From contig NZ_CP017770.1 in NCBI RefSeq assembly GCF_001857945.1, positions 3,534,001-3,598,000 of the forward strand: DNA of 64,000 bases, written 5' to 3'. The first letter of the stretch is position 1. Each line of letters starts with the position of its first letter. The position numbers and the translations under genes are program-made. The DNA comes from Paenibacillus crassostreae (lineage in GTDB: Bacteria; Bacillota; Bacilli; Paenibacillales; Paenibacillaceae). Below, in pieces: positions 18,201 through 28,071 of the stretch. The notes under the pieces were generated by a model. That model had not been told where the DNA came from. It saw nothing but the letters and a program-made list of their open reading frames with translations, and did not search any database.

Positions 18201-18536
18201 ATGACTGAAGAAATATTGATGGTTAAAATTCAGAATACCCTTGCTGAAGGAAAAGATCTATATAATGCAACTCGTGGAAATTGGGTTATTGATAAAAGAA
18301 GATTTAAAAATATTCGATATGTAGTTGGAATTCAAAACGGAGAAGTAGTATCTGTCTATGAGCCGAAAGAGTGGAGTATCATAGAAAGTGGTGAGGACGG
18401 AGGGAGAAAGTTTTTTGATGGTATAGAATTACAAGACAGTGCTCTTTTTAATAAATTTCAGAAAGCAGCTCCCAAAATGCTTGAGAAATTTGGAAACGGT
18501 CAAGCAATTGGATATATAAGCTTGCCCGAAATATAA
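18201..18536 (+). CDS. hypothetical protein with PUA/EVE-like pattern
   Basis: 111 residues; the start ATG 18201 follows GAGGAGG (an upstream ATG at 18168 has none). The pattern LYNATRGNWVIDKRRFKNI, YVVGIQNGEVVSVYEPKEW, GRKFFDG resembles small PUA/EVE-like domains in mobile-element proteins that read modified nucleotides. This resemblance is from memory of the pattern and is tentative. Confidence 0.55.
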   Translation: MTEEILMVKIQNTLAEGKDLYNATRGNWVIDKRRFKNIRYVVGIQNGEVVSVYEPKEWSIIESGEDGGRKFFDGIELQDSALFNKFQKAAPKMLEKFGNGQAIGYISLPEI

Positions 18537-18652
18537 TGATCTGAAAAATTGGAGGTTGCTCAATAAAATGCGAGTTTCAAATTGAAATTATTGATAGCGA
18601 TCCTTAAACATGATAATCTGAGTTTAACACTTTGCTAAAGGATGGCTTACAT

Positions 18653-19051
18653 ATGAATAAACCTTTATTTATCATTATCGGTAGCACTCGAATAAAACTT
18701 AGCAATATCAAGGATTATGCGATTTATACGGAGTACAGCACGTCAACTTCAGAAAAAGTGACTAAAACGTCTAAGACCACATATGAGAGACGGATAGGAA
18801 AAGTAGTAGGATTTTTAGGAAAGATTCAAAGCTTTTCCTCTAATCTTAGTGAAAGTGATCGTGAAAAACTACAGAAAGAAATTGAAGATAATTATTCAGA
18901 TGCTGTAATCACAAAGGAAGATGTGATAGAAGAACTTGCTGAAAGATACTTACTAATATCAACTTTTCAAGGCGATCGTTTTAGATTTTATGAAAGTAAT
19001 GTAGATATTGTTTCAAAACTTCGAGAATTGGATATTCATTTTACAGAATAA
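18653..19051 (+). CDS. hypothetical protein
   Basis: 132 residues. ATG 18653 is preferred over TTG 18632 because AAAGGATGG lies just before it. N-terminal beta-strands (LFIIIGSTRIKLSNIKDYAIY) are followed by a charged helical middle and YLLISTFQGDRFRFYESNVDI. Family not recognised. It is the last gene of the accessory block and is followed by a terminator. Confidence 0.55.
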   Translation: MNKPLFIIIGSTRIKLSNIKDYAIYTEYSTSTSEKVTKTSKTTYERRIGKVVGFLGKIQSFSSNLSESDREKLQKEIEDNYSDAVITKEDVIEELAERYLLISTFQGDRFRFYESNVDIVSKLRELDIHFTE

Positions 19052-19117
19052 AATGTTGATTTAAACTACTATAGAGCAGGTATTTGCTGTTCCAGAATGT
19101 CTGTATATAGAAAAGAT

Positions 19118-19155
19118 AAAGAACCGAGAGCACATCGCCTACGGTTCTTTACTTT
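19118..19155 (+). terminator. intrinsic terminator
   Basis: AAAGAACCG (19118-19126) pairs with CGGTTCTTT (19142-19150) around a 15-base loop, followed by a T-rich run. It closes the small accessory block. Confidence 0.7.
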
Positions 19156-19608
19156 GTATACATTTGTAAGAATTCTATAAACAAAAATAAACTACTTGAT
19201 ACAGTAGTTTCCATAAGATATATTAGATTAGTGTGCCTAATAAACGGTACATATTTACATTACTATTCCCAATTAAGGAGGTATATTTGTGCATCCATAA
19301 ATCTTGTATTCCGTAGGATCTGAAACATTAAAAGTACAAAAACTGAAAAAGAACATATTCAATTTGCATAATTTACTTTTATAATTTATCACGATTCACG
19401 TTAAAACACAAGTGAAAATCAGCAAGTTTTATATTTTTTCTTTTATTGAACTGGTGGATAGAAATTGCGAATTAGCAAGAATCCCTTGTTCTATAAGGGT
19501 TTTGGAACAATGGTGATTAAAAGGGTAGATGCTTTTTCCGAAAGTAACAAATGAAATTATATAGTGAATTAATATATTTTACATTTAAAACTTGGAGGTC
19601 ATAACACC
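19156..19608. other. long AT-rich intergenic region before the polymerase gene
   Basis: No gene is supported. It holds a 7-bp inverted repeat AAACTAC/GTAGTTT (19189-19210) and a perfect AAGGAGGT at 19275-19282 that is followed only by a nine-codon frame. It may be the left edge and leader of the phage-like element. No convincing promoter could be picked. Confidence 0.4.
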
Positions 19609-22600
19609 TTGAAAAAAAGCATTGTTCGCATACGTCAGATTAAGCTTTCTAAAAGCAACATCGGAATTTCTAATGGCAAATTCATAATTACGCAACAAGA
19701 ACCTGTTTTGATCCAGCAGTCAGAGAACCTATACTACCACACCCTGTTTCGCTTACTCAACAAGCCGTTCCCACCGCAATATGACAATCGAAACGACTAT
19801 ACTACTGATGCCTTCATATTAACTGGTGAAATGATAGAAGACAACGAAAGAGATAACAATCCAGCCAAGCGCAAATCATTTGCCGAGATCATCGAGAAAG
19901 GAATATGGATAGCTGATATTCATTATTTACGTTCTATTTGCAGTGTTTCGATGAAACGATCTCAACGTACTTTGTTCGTTCGAGCAGACTTGCGAGACCA
20001 TTTGGATGAGTATTTATCACTCGGTAAAAATAAACAAATCAAGCAAACCATTATCAGCAAGTATCTGGCTTCGATTGGATTGTGTTTATCCAGCGCTAAT
20101 ATTGTTGAGAACAAGCCAAGAATATGCGTAATCGAAGATGCCATCAAGCCTGTTACCGAGAACGTCCTTCAGGTACGTAATTACAGGAAGACAGAAAACG
20201 AAGCCGAAGAAAATGAACGTATCCAACAACTTATGATTCAGCAAGATATACAACAAGAGCAGAATAAGTTAGCTAAGGCAGAAGCGAAAGAAAGACTATC
20301 ACAGGATGCTCTTGCTAAACTACCCAAATCCCAATTTCAATTTCATAAGGCTCATGGCAAATGGTTTGATGAGAATCGGTATGTCCGTGCAGAAGATATA
20401 TTGAAGCCAGTTGCCCACACCCTCTTTCAAGGAATCTATTATCCTGCCTATGAACTTTCACAGACGGAGGAGCGCATACAGATTCCATTAACTCCTTATA
20501 GTGTAGGCAAAGAGTTGGCAGCAATGAAGGATTATTCGCATGATACAAACTTATTCGATGGAATGGGACTTTGTTCAATTGAATGGGCGACGAAAATCAG
20601 TAAGGCATTAAAACTCGATTATGTGCCAAGCGCTTTTCAATATCGTGATCTGATGCAGAAAGGATTATTGCTGAAAATGGATTTTAAAGCCTATTTCGCT
20701 AAACATGGCATTACGGCTATCCCTGATTTGTGGGGCAAGCCTCATACCATTAAGGAGATTGATCTGATCCTCACGGCAAGTCAGTTTAAGATGTTTCTAG
20801 AGAAAGAGAAAGATGACGACAAATTGTTCTCCAGCATTCAAGAGTACGATGATCTCAAGGATCATTATGGATTCAAGCATATCGCCATAGCTGCTGTAAG
20901 TAAACAAATGGTGGACACGAATCCCTATATCCAAACCGCCTATCAACATATACAGGCATTTGCGCTCACACCAAAGGAACTGAATCGTCTTGTGCTGCCG
21001 ACATCCAAATTAGCGAGAGAACTGGTTAAGGGACAGAATATTTCATTTATCAAAGCTTACCTTGGCATGTATCCCCATGAAGAGGAATCGGATTATGAAC
21101 TGCGAGATTATTTTGCTGAAGCCTTGGACATACACGATGGAATGCTTGATGATCCCCATATGCGAAAGTGGCTGGCTGGACGAGCACAAGATATTGTGAA
21201 GGATGTTTATCAAGGGAAATTTTATGTTCGAGGATTTACAAATCCTATCGCTGTTGATCCTATTGCTTTTATGGAATGGGCAATGTACCGCGATGTAGAT
21301 AAAATCGTTGGTTTCCTTCATAAGGGAGAATTTTATGCCAAAGGAAGAGAAGGGCGATTTGTCGGTATTCGCAATCCTATCGTTCATTACAGTGAGACGC
21401 TCAAAATGGAATTCGTAGAGTCGGATCATAAATGGATCAAAGATATCGATGGGGTGGTACTATTCAATGCCCATTCCCTTGCCGCGCTACGCATTGGGGG
21501 CGCAGATTTCGATTGGGATCAGATCAGTGTTTACGATAATGAAATCTTGCTGTGGAATATTATCAACTCGGATGTGATTATTCCATGTTCAGATGAAGCG
21601 CCCAAAACGAAGGAGAAACCTCTAAAAATACAATCCATCATCGAATACGAATTGTTCTCCTTGTCGAACGAAACTGGGAAAATAACCAACATTGGCACAA
21701 CCTTTGCTAATCGCTCTTGTGAACATAACAATGGCGATCCAAGCCAATACAGCTTTGAATGTGCAGTTTCCAAAATTCTGCAAGGCGATGTCATAGATTC
21801 TCAGAAGTCTGAAGTCCCTGTTGTCATACCGAAAATTTTAAAGCAAGAAGCCAGATTGAAGCCTTATTTTATGATCAATATCGACTTTGGCGATAAAAGA
21901 AATTATCAAAAGCGTGAATGGGCAGAATCACCCTTAAATCAATTGGTGATACGTGCGGAGAACTGGATGAAGAAAGTGTTCTCAGAAGATGGTGATGTTT
22001 TGAAGGACGAAATCGAGGGGTATGTGAATCCAAGCCGACAAACCTATAGGTTGCTTCAAGATAAAACGATGTGCGATACGGCTACATTTAATCGTATTAT
22101 TACTGAATTAAAGCCAGTTTATGATGACTGGATGAGTGAGAAAGAAAATATTGATGCGACTTATGATCCTAGTCAGGCTATTGGCAAAGATCAGCGGAAA
22201 GAAGTGGGTAAGCAACGAAGAAAAGCGTACAGTCTGCTGAACGAGGAGATACGAAAGCGAGGTCTTGAGATTTATGCGGAGCCTTCCGTTCTTGCTTCAT
22301 GCGCGGCGCAAATTTCTTACATTCTTACTAAAAGTGAGATCAGCGGTAATAGTTACGCTCGGAATGACAACTATGGATTTTGCTGGACAGTTTGTCCGTC
22401 AGGAATCATTGCTAATATGAGGGTGCATGAAAATTACAGCAAACAAGATATCTTGGAGGTGAGCTCGCTGAATCATTTGAGAAGAGACTTCGGTGGTAAG
22501 CGGCTTGCCGTACAAGATGGTTTAGGCGTGGTTGACGGTGAGGAAGTAAAAGTGGTATTGCCAGATGGTATCTATAAGATTCGCTCGGTTATCGGGAAGC

Positions 22601-22980
22601 ACTTTATTGAAATCGATGTGGAAAGAGAAGCAAATGTTGTCTACGCGTTCAATAAAATCAGTAATAAGCCGGAGTTAAAGTTGAAGCCGATTAGAGCCCA
22701 TTACGTGAAGCTGCTCAAAATAAACCCAGATATGTCCCCTGTTCAATTGTTTGATGTTATAGAAGAGTTGGACATGCATTTGCAAAACAATACTAAAGGT
22801 TACCTCGCATTATTCGACCAAACTGAACGTTATCTTGGCTCTATTGCCAGTGAGTATGTAACGGGAGGTTCTGGAGAGGAAGCCTATGACTTGGAACAAT
22901 ATATCGGGACAAAGGTAACGATTGCTGAGAAAATAATGTCTTACTCAAAATCTATTGCGATCAAAATTAATATATCTTAA
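19609..22980 (+). CDS. two-barrel RNA polymerase related to eukaryotic-type RdRP (YonO/QDE-1-like)
   Basis: A 1123-residue protein. Signature motifs appear in the order known for cellular RdRPs: FDGMGLCSI (residues 316-324), PSAFQYRDLMQKGLLL (340-355, matching PSAFQxR...KG), IRNPIVH (about 588-594) and the metal-binding GGADFDWDQISV (630-641) with Asp633, Asp635 and Asp637. Relatives are the SPbeta phage polymerase YonO and crAss-like phage virion polymerases; YonO makes RNA from DNA. A Lys/Glu coiled coil lies at about 200-235. Start TTG with GGAGG 11 bases upstream. DxDGD is replaced by DFDWD, so activity needs proof. It likely transcribes the element's own genes. Confidence 0.85.
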   Translation: MKKSIVRIRQIKLSKSNIGISNGKFIITQQEPVLIQQSENLYYHTLFRLLNKPFPPQYDNRNDYTTDAFILTGEMIEDNERDNNPAKRKSFAEIIEKGIWIADIHYLRSICSVSMKRSQRTLFVRADLRDHLDEYLSLGKNKQIKQTIISKYLASIGLCLSSANIVENKPRICVIEDAIKPVTENVLQVRNYRKTENEAEENERIQQLMIQQDIQQEQNKLAKAEAKERLSQDALAKLPKSQFQFHKAHGKWFDENRYVRAEDILKPVAHTLFQGIYYPAYELSQTEERIQIPLTPYSVGKELAAMKDYSHDTNLFDGMGLCSIEWATKISKALKLDYVPSAFQYRDLMQKGLLLKMDFKAYFAKHGITAIPDLWGKPHTIKEIDLILTASQFKMFLEKEKDDDKLFSSIQEYDDLKDHYGFKHIAIAAVSKQMVDTNPYIQTAYQHIQAFALTPKELNRLVLPTSKLARELVKGQNISFIKAYLGMYPHEEESDYELRDYFAEALDIHDGMLDDPHMRKWLAGRAQDIVKDVYQGKFYVRGFTNPIAVDPIAFMEWAMYRDVDKIVGFLHKGEFYAKGREGRFVGIRNPIVHYSETLKMEFVESDHKWIKDIDGVVLFNAHSLAALRIGGADFDWDQISVYDNEILLWNIINSDVIIPCSDEAPKTKEKPLKIQSIIEYELFSLSNETGKITNIGTTFANRSCEHNNGDPSQYSFECAVSKILQGDVIDSQKSEVPVVIPKILKQEARLKPYFMINIDFGDKRNYQKREWAESPLNQLVIRAENWMKKVFSEDGDVLKDEIEGYVNPSRQTYRLLQDKTMCDTATFNRIITELKPVYDDWMSEKENIDATYDPSQAIGKDQRKEVGKQRRKAYSLLNEEIRKRGLEIYAEPSVLASCAAQISYILTKSEISGNSYARNDNYGFCWTVCPSGIIANMRVHENYSKQDILEVSSLNHLRRDFGGKRLAVQDGLGVVDGEEVKVVLPDGIYKIRSVIGKHFIEIDVEREANVVYAFNKISNKPELKLKPIRAHYVKLLKINPDMSPVQLFDVIEELDMHLQNNTKGYLALFDQTERYLGSIASEYVTGGSGEEAYDLEQYIGTKVTIAEKIMSYSKSIAIKINIS

Positions 22981-22989
22981 TGGGTTATA

Positions 22990-23007
22990 GCCCCGCTACG
23001 AGCGGGG
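22990..23007 (+). other. GC-rich hairpin after the polymerase gene
   Basis: CCCCGCT and AGCGGGG pair perfectly around a 3-base loop, 10 bases after the polymerase stop. No T-run follows, so it is more likely an mRNA processing or stability element than a terminator. Confidence 0.5.
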
Positions 23008-23109
23008 AGGAAGGGAAAGAAGAAGGACAAAAAGACAAAGACAACAAACACCTATGACCATATTGATTGGTGCTCACACTATATTGAATCAAAACGGAGG
23101 TGAATCAAT

Positions 23110-23280
23110 TTGAACTATTTTTACTGTTACGATGGCCAGATGATGCGGAATTTACAAATTAGAAATATCCGTTATATTACTCGCGCATTAACCATCGATA
23201 AGCATCAGAAGTTTTGGCTATATGAGATTAACAATGAATTTCAGCAAGCATTAGAGGAAATTAAGAATACACAAATTTAA
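23110..23280 (+). CDS. small DUF5659-like protein
   Basis: A 56-residue protein starting at TTG, seven bases after a strong GGAGGTG. Sequence pattern: N-terminal NYFYCYDGQMMRNL, central RNIRYITRAL, and KFWLYEINNEFQQALEE. This strand-helix layout with an aromatic fWxYe segment resembles the small DUF5659 proteins of Firmicutes phages, of unknown function. It sits between the polymerase and the helicase, 11 bases before the latter, and may be a partner of one of them. Confidence 0.65.
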   Translation: MNYFYCYDGQMMRNLQIRNIRYITRALTIDKHQKFWLYEINNEFQQALEEIKNTQI

Positions 23281-23291
23281 GGAGTGAGTCT

Positions 23292-25364
23292 GTGGCAGTT
23301 AATCGAGACAAAGAAATCGGGAAAATGTTCAACTATTTAGGTAAAGGTCATAAGACTAATATCCATACGGATGCATTTAGGGATATCGCTAATGTATTCT
23401 TCGATTTTTATGACGAGTATGATAAGCAATTTACCCAATTTTTAGAATTTAAGAATGGTGAACATGAGCAGCAGAAGTCTGATCCGAATGTGTCATGGGT
23501 CTGTAATGCCAGTATGGGTCATGGTAAAACGACTGTTTTGATCAGTTTTTTAAAATGGCTTGTATCAGAAACAAAGCATAAGAAGAAAATTCCTGTTCTA
23601 ATGGTTATCCGTGAAAATAATATGGCCGATGATATATTTAATGAAATGAAAGCGTTTAATGAAAATTGTATTGTGGTCGTTGATAAGGATAATAAAGAAA
23701 ATATCGAGATATATGTTCCTTATCATCAGATTGTGATTATTACACATGCTCGAATGGACAATCTCGCACTAGGTTATGGAAATCAAAATCAATATTCCAC
23801 ATGGCATCAATATAATCAGTGGGCATTTAGTAGTAGAGAAAAATTAGATCCGAAGAATTTAATCAATAAACGGAAAAGAATGCTCATAGTTGATGAGAAG
23901 CCGAGTGGTAAAAATTGTTCTTTTTTTGATATCGCCAGTAAAAATAATGGACTAGACTGGTTCGATAATTTATCTAAAACATTGAAATTATCCAATATTT
24001 TGGTTCAAGATTACAGGTCTCAAATTAGTAATTTGATTTCGGATCATCTATATATTAATGAGACCAGCCATACTAAAGCATTGATTTATAATGATCGGTA
24101 TAAAGATAATATTCGAGTTGAAAACTTGAAATCTATTCTCAAAAAGATACTCAAATCTGATGAGAGTAAAAGGAACATAGAGTCGATTAAACAATTGAAG
24201 CATTTTGAAAAGTTGCTCTATGAGGATAATGTTGGGCGAATTGATAATTACGATGACAGAGGTGTAGTAGGCAGGAAAATTATCGTATCCGAACGAATCG
24301 ACTATATGAAACTTAAAATGAACATGTTAGTGCTTGATGGGACTGCTGTCTTAAACAAACGACAGTATATTGGCTTTAATTTGAAGGAAGTTAAGAATTA
24401 CAATGACTATTCTCGGTTGACAATTATTCAAGATCTTATCAACACCAGCAAATATAGTAGGAGTAAGGAAAAGTCGACTACTCAAAAGACGATTCATGAG
24501 CGAATCACTAAACTTCACCAGGCTCATACCGAAATGTTTGTACTGCCTATGAAGTATGATATACCGATTTATAAGGGGATGGGGAGTATTCATAAAATTC
24601 ACTTAGACTCATTTGAGATAAAGGTGAATGAAAATACGAAGCCGATTAATCTATTAAATACGACTGGTAAAAATATATTAAGAGATATTTTGGCACTGTA
24701 TTTAACGTCTGTTCCTAAAATGAATGCGGATTATTATAAAGCCATTGCAATTAGTCTTTATGGTGACGATGTTGAATTAGATATTAATGAAGATGAAAAT
24801 TCAACTTGTTGGTTTAAAGATATGAAATTGGAGATGATCTACAGAGGTGAACTTTATGCGGAAATTTTGCAAATTATTCATCGGACAGCATTAAGAAAGA
24901 TAAAGGATAAAACCCCAATCCATATTTATATAGCATTTGATGATTCAAAAGGAGACTCGTATTTACGTGATTTTCAACCGCTAGTATATGAATTAAATGA
25001 TTGGTACTTTAAAAATTGTAAATACACATGGCATCAACTCCACGATGATTCTTTGTATGGACTTGAGGATAAAGTCAAAGCATTCGCGGATGATATATCA
25101 AAATGGATTTCGAAGAATATCACGTATTTTAATAAGTTGCCGTTACCTTTGTCTAAAATTGATGAAGGAAAAGATGGTATTGGTGAAAAATTCAGAAATT
25201 GGCTGAAGAGAAATTGGAGAGGAAACGAAGAATTGATTAATAAAAATTTTGCTGATCTTGGTTTTGAGATTTATGAAAAAAAAGATAAAAATAGTGATCG
25301 TACTAAATATATTGCCACATTTAAGAATCATCGTATCCATTCAAAATGGGAAGATATCGGATAG
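23292..25364 (+). CDS. SF2-type helicase/ATPase
   Basis: 690 residues, GTG start with AAGGAG. The Walker A loop SMGHGKTT lies at residues 74-81, motif Ia-like PVLMVIREN follows, motif Ib-like IVIITHARM is near 148-156, and Walker B is MLIVDEKP with Asp201-Glu202. A DGTAV motif (about 352) stands in the place of motif III, and QIIHRTALR at 527-535 matches motif VI with arginine fingers. It probably unwinds DNA or RNA for the element. Codon use is very AT-rich. It does not closely match a named helicase family I know. Confidence 0.75.
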   Translation: MAVNRDKEIGKMFNYLGKGHKTNIHTDAFRDIANVFFDFYDEYDKQFTQFLEFKNGEHEQQKSDPNVSWVCNASMGHGKTTVLISFLKWLVSETKHKKKIPVLMVIRENNMADDIFNEMKAFNENCIVVVDKDNKENIEIYVPYHQIVIITHARMDNLALGYGNQNQYSTWHQYNQWAFSSREKLDPKNLINKRKRMLIVDEKPSGKNCSFFDIASKNNGLDWFDNLSKTLKLSNILVQDYRSQISNLISDHLYINETSHTKALIYNDRYKDNIRVENLKSILKKILKSDESKRNIESIKQLKHFEKLLYEDNVGRIDNYDDRGVVGRKIIVSERIDYMKLKMNMLVLDGTAVLNKRQYIGFNLKEVKNYNDYSRLTIIQDLINTSKYSRSKEKSTTQKTIHERITKLHQAHTEMFVLPMKYDIPIYKGMGSIHKIHLDSFEIKVNENTKPINLLNTTGKNILRDILALYLTSVPKMNADYYKAIAISLYGDDVELDINEDENSTCWFKDMKLEMIYRGELYAEILQIIHRTALRKIKDKTPIHIYIAFDDSKGDSYLRDFQPLVYELNDWYFKNCKYTWHQLHDDSLYGLEDKVKAFADDISKWISKNITYFNKLPLPLSKIDEGKDGIGEKFRNWLKRNWRGNEELINKNFADLGFEIYEKKDKNSDRTKYIATFKNHRIHSKWEDIG

Positions 25365-25584
25365 CTGATTAACGTGGTACAACTTCTTCTATATATAGGG
25401 AGAAAATGCACCACGCCAAAAAAACAAAATTATCGCATCCGCCAACTCCAAGATGGTTTTCCTTGGATTGGTGGGGCGACAGCAAAGAAATACGCAAAAA
25501 GGCGCACTTACTTTTTGGGTTTTCTGCGGTAGGTATTTGAACTTGGTTTTGAATTGAAACAATTAATGTAATAGGAAGCTATTT

Positions 25585-25613
25585 AGAGCCATATTCGTAT
25601 GGTTCTTTTTTTA
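25585..25613 (+). terminator. intrinsic terminator before the topoisomerase gene
   Basis: AGAGCCATA and TATGGTTCT pair around a stable TTCG loop and are followed by seven T. The preceding part of this 330-base gap (25365-25584) also holds an imperfect hairpin CCAACTCCAAG/CTTGGATTGG but no gene. Confidence 0.8.
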
Positions 25614-25692
25614 TGCCCAAAAGTTTAAAATTTTGAATTTTTACATGGAAATATATCTTGATGAATCTAAAACGTAAAGGGAGAATTTTAAA

Positions 25693-27893
25693 ATGGAAAT
25701 GGTATCGATTCACGATTGGATGAAATTTAGGAGTTTGGAAACATTACCGCAGAAGGCTGGAGTGAGCCGAGACAAACTTGGACTATTGGTTGCAAAGGAA
25801 CTGGCCGATAACGCACTCGATCACTGTGGTCAATGTGAGGTCGGCTACTTAGAACCGAATGGTTTCTATGTGAAGGATAATGGTGAGGGTATCGATTCTG
25901 CTCTACTGTCAGAATTATTCTCGATTAATCGTCCGTTTATGTCCAGTAAAATATTGAGGATGCCAACTCGCGGCGCACTAGGAAATGGTCTACGAGTGGT
26001 AACTGGATCGGTGATTGCTTCAGGTGGGACTATGCATGTATCAACTAGAGGGAAACGGTATCAAATACAGTTTCAGCCGGATGGATCGTCCATTGCTGAG
26101 ATTATTGGTGATGATGTCAATACTGGAACTACAATTGAAATTCAGTTTGGTGATTCGTTAAAGGTTGACCTGGATTGGGCTGAAGCAGCTATCTATTATA
26201 ATCGTGGTGATGAGTATAAAGGTAAAACGTCAGGGTACTGGTATACATCGGAATCGTTTTATGAATTGTGCCAAGGACATAGCGGAAGCGTTCGAGATTT
26301 GGTTTCGGAATTTGATGGTTGTACTGGAGCCAAAGCTGGGAAACTGGCGAGTAGTTATAAGAATCGATTATCGAACTCAATGACGTTCGAGGAAGCGGAA
26401 GAGCTACTTGGAACTATTCGAAATGGTAGCAAACAAGTAAATCCAGATCGTCTAGGAAGCATGGGAGAAGTTGCAGGTTATTCTTATTATAACTCCAATG
26501 ATCAATTTACTGTGCCTACTGGTCGTGGGATGTATGGAGCCGAGATTCCATTTGCTGTTGAAGCGTGGATTGATTTTGATACTCCTGCTGGACTCGATGT
26601 GCTCATTAACAAATCGCCTATAACAGGACAGATGAACCTGTATCGTGGAAAAAAGGACATGGTGATTTCAGGCTGTGGTTTATTCGAAAATATAAATATG
26701 AAACTTGCCCATATCGTCATCAATATTATTACGCCATATATGCCGATTGTCAGTGATGGGAAGGAACCTGATCTGAAACCAATGAAGGACGCGATTGTAC
26801 AAGCCGTCACGAAAGCGGCAAGTAAAGCGAAACGCAGTCTGCCAAAGGAAACACGTAAATCGCAGAAGGATATCATCCTGAACAATCTTCAAGCTGCCAT
26901 TGACAAAGCAAGTGGGAATGGGCGTTTACCTTTCAGCCTTCGACAAGTGTATTATGCGATTCGGCCATATATTATCACAGAATTGAACAGGCAGCTTGAG
27001 TATGGTTACTTTTGTGGTGTGGTTACGGATTACGAGGCTGTACATGGTGATATTCCGAAAATGTATCGAGATAATCGAGGAGTATTGTATCATCCGCATA
27101 CTGGTCAGGAAATTCCAATTGGAACATTGACTGTTCAAGGTTATAAGCGACCTGAATGGACGTTCAATAAGATTCTGTATTCTGAGAAGGAAGGTTTGTT
27201 TCCACTACTTAAAGATGTGAAATTTCCTGAACGCTTCGATTGTGCATTGGTCACGTCCAAAGGGTATGCAAGTCGAGCCGTTAAGGATTTGTTAGATATG
27301 CTTGGCGAAACGGAGAGGAGTTGCAATTTTTCTGTATACACGATGCTGATGCAGCAGGAACTAAAATTTATGAGACGCTCGTTGAGGAAACAAAAGCCCG
27401 TCCTGGACGAAAAGTAAAAGTGATCAATCTTGGACTCGATCCATGGGAAGCAATGAAGATGGGATTGGAAGTTGAAGAGTTGGAGAAGAAGAAAGATGAA
27501 AAGCCTGTTGCAGCATATGTTCCTGAACAGTGGAAGCTATGGCTACAGACGAATCGTGTTGAATTGAATGCTATGGATTCTGAACTGTTCGTGTCTTGGC
27601 TGGAAGGAAAGATGACGGAATATGACAAAGGTAAAGTTATTCCTGACACGATAACTTTAACGAATAGTCTGGAGCAAACTGTTCGTAAACGTGTAGAACA
27701 AGAAATAGTAGATGAAATACTGCGAGAAGCTGGTTACGAGGAACGTGTTCGTCTACGGATGCTTCATTTATCGACTAGCCTAACAAAACGATGTGAGTTG
27801 CTGGTGGAGGAAGTTTCAAATGTGCTGAACGACTATCGCGAAAAATGTTGGCATGATGTCGTTAGCAATATTGGTAATCAATTGGAATTGTAG
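25693..27893 (+). CDS. topoisomerase VIII-like TopoVI B-A fusion, read through a -1 frameshift
   Basis: The first frame (25693-27417, 574 residues) has the GHKL ATPase of TopoVI B: N-box KELADNALDHC (35-45), VKDNGEGID (60-68), RGALGNGLRVV (93-103). It continues into a TopoVI A/Spo11-type winged helix with the catalytic tyrosine in SLRQVYYAIRP (Tyr420/421). The Toprim domain begins (ALVTSKGYASRAV) but its metal-binding HDADAAGTKIYET lies in the -1 frame (27321-27893). A shift near 27312-27331 joins both into about 733 residues, the usual B-A layout of topoisomerase VIII. It may be programmed, a mutation or a sequence error. AAAGGGAG precedes the ATG. Confidence 0.8.
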
Positions 27894-27906
27894 GAGTTGA
27901 GAATAA

Positions 27907-27993
27907 ATGCAGTGGTATAACGGGTTGAAATATTTCGCTTATCGAGTGCAAACTTATCAAGTTAAATGGCGGTTCAAAATACCAAAATTTTAA
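27907..27993 (+). CDS. possible 28-residue small protein
   Basis: ATG with GGAG about 11 bases upstream. The product is basic and aromatic (MQWYNGLKYFAYRVQTYQ and KWRFKIPKF). It begins 13 bases after the topoisomerase stop. Not recognised; such very small frames are uncertain. Confidence 0.35.
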   Translation: MQWYNGLKYFAYRVQTYQVKWRFKIPKF

Positions 27994-28013
27994 ATTATAC
28001 ATAACTTAACGCA

Positions 28014-28049
28014 GGAACTTTGGCTAATCGCTAGGGTTCTTTTTGCTTT
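28014..28049 (+). terminator. possible weak terminator
   Basis: AGGAAC and GGTTCT can pair with one bulge before five T, upstream of the methyltransferase gene. It resembles the positions of stronger terminators in this element but the stem is poor. Confidence 0.3.
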
Positions 28050-28071
28050 ATACAGAATAGGGGAATAGACA

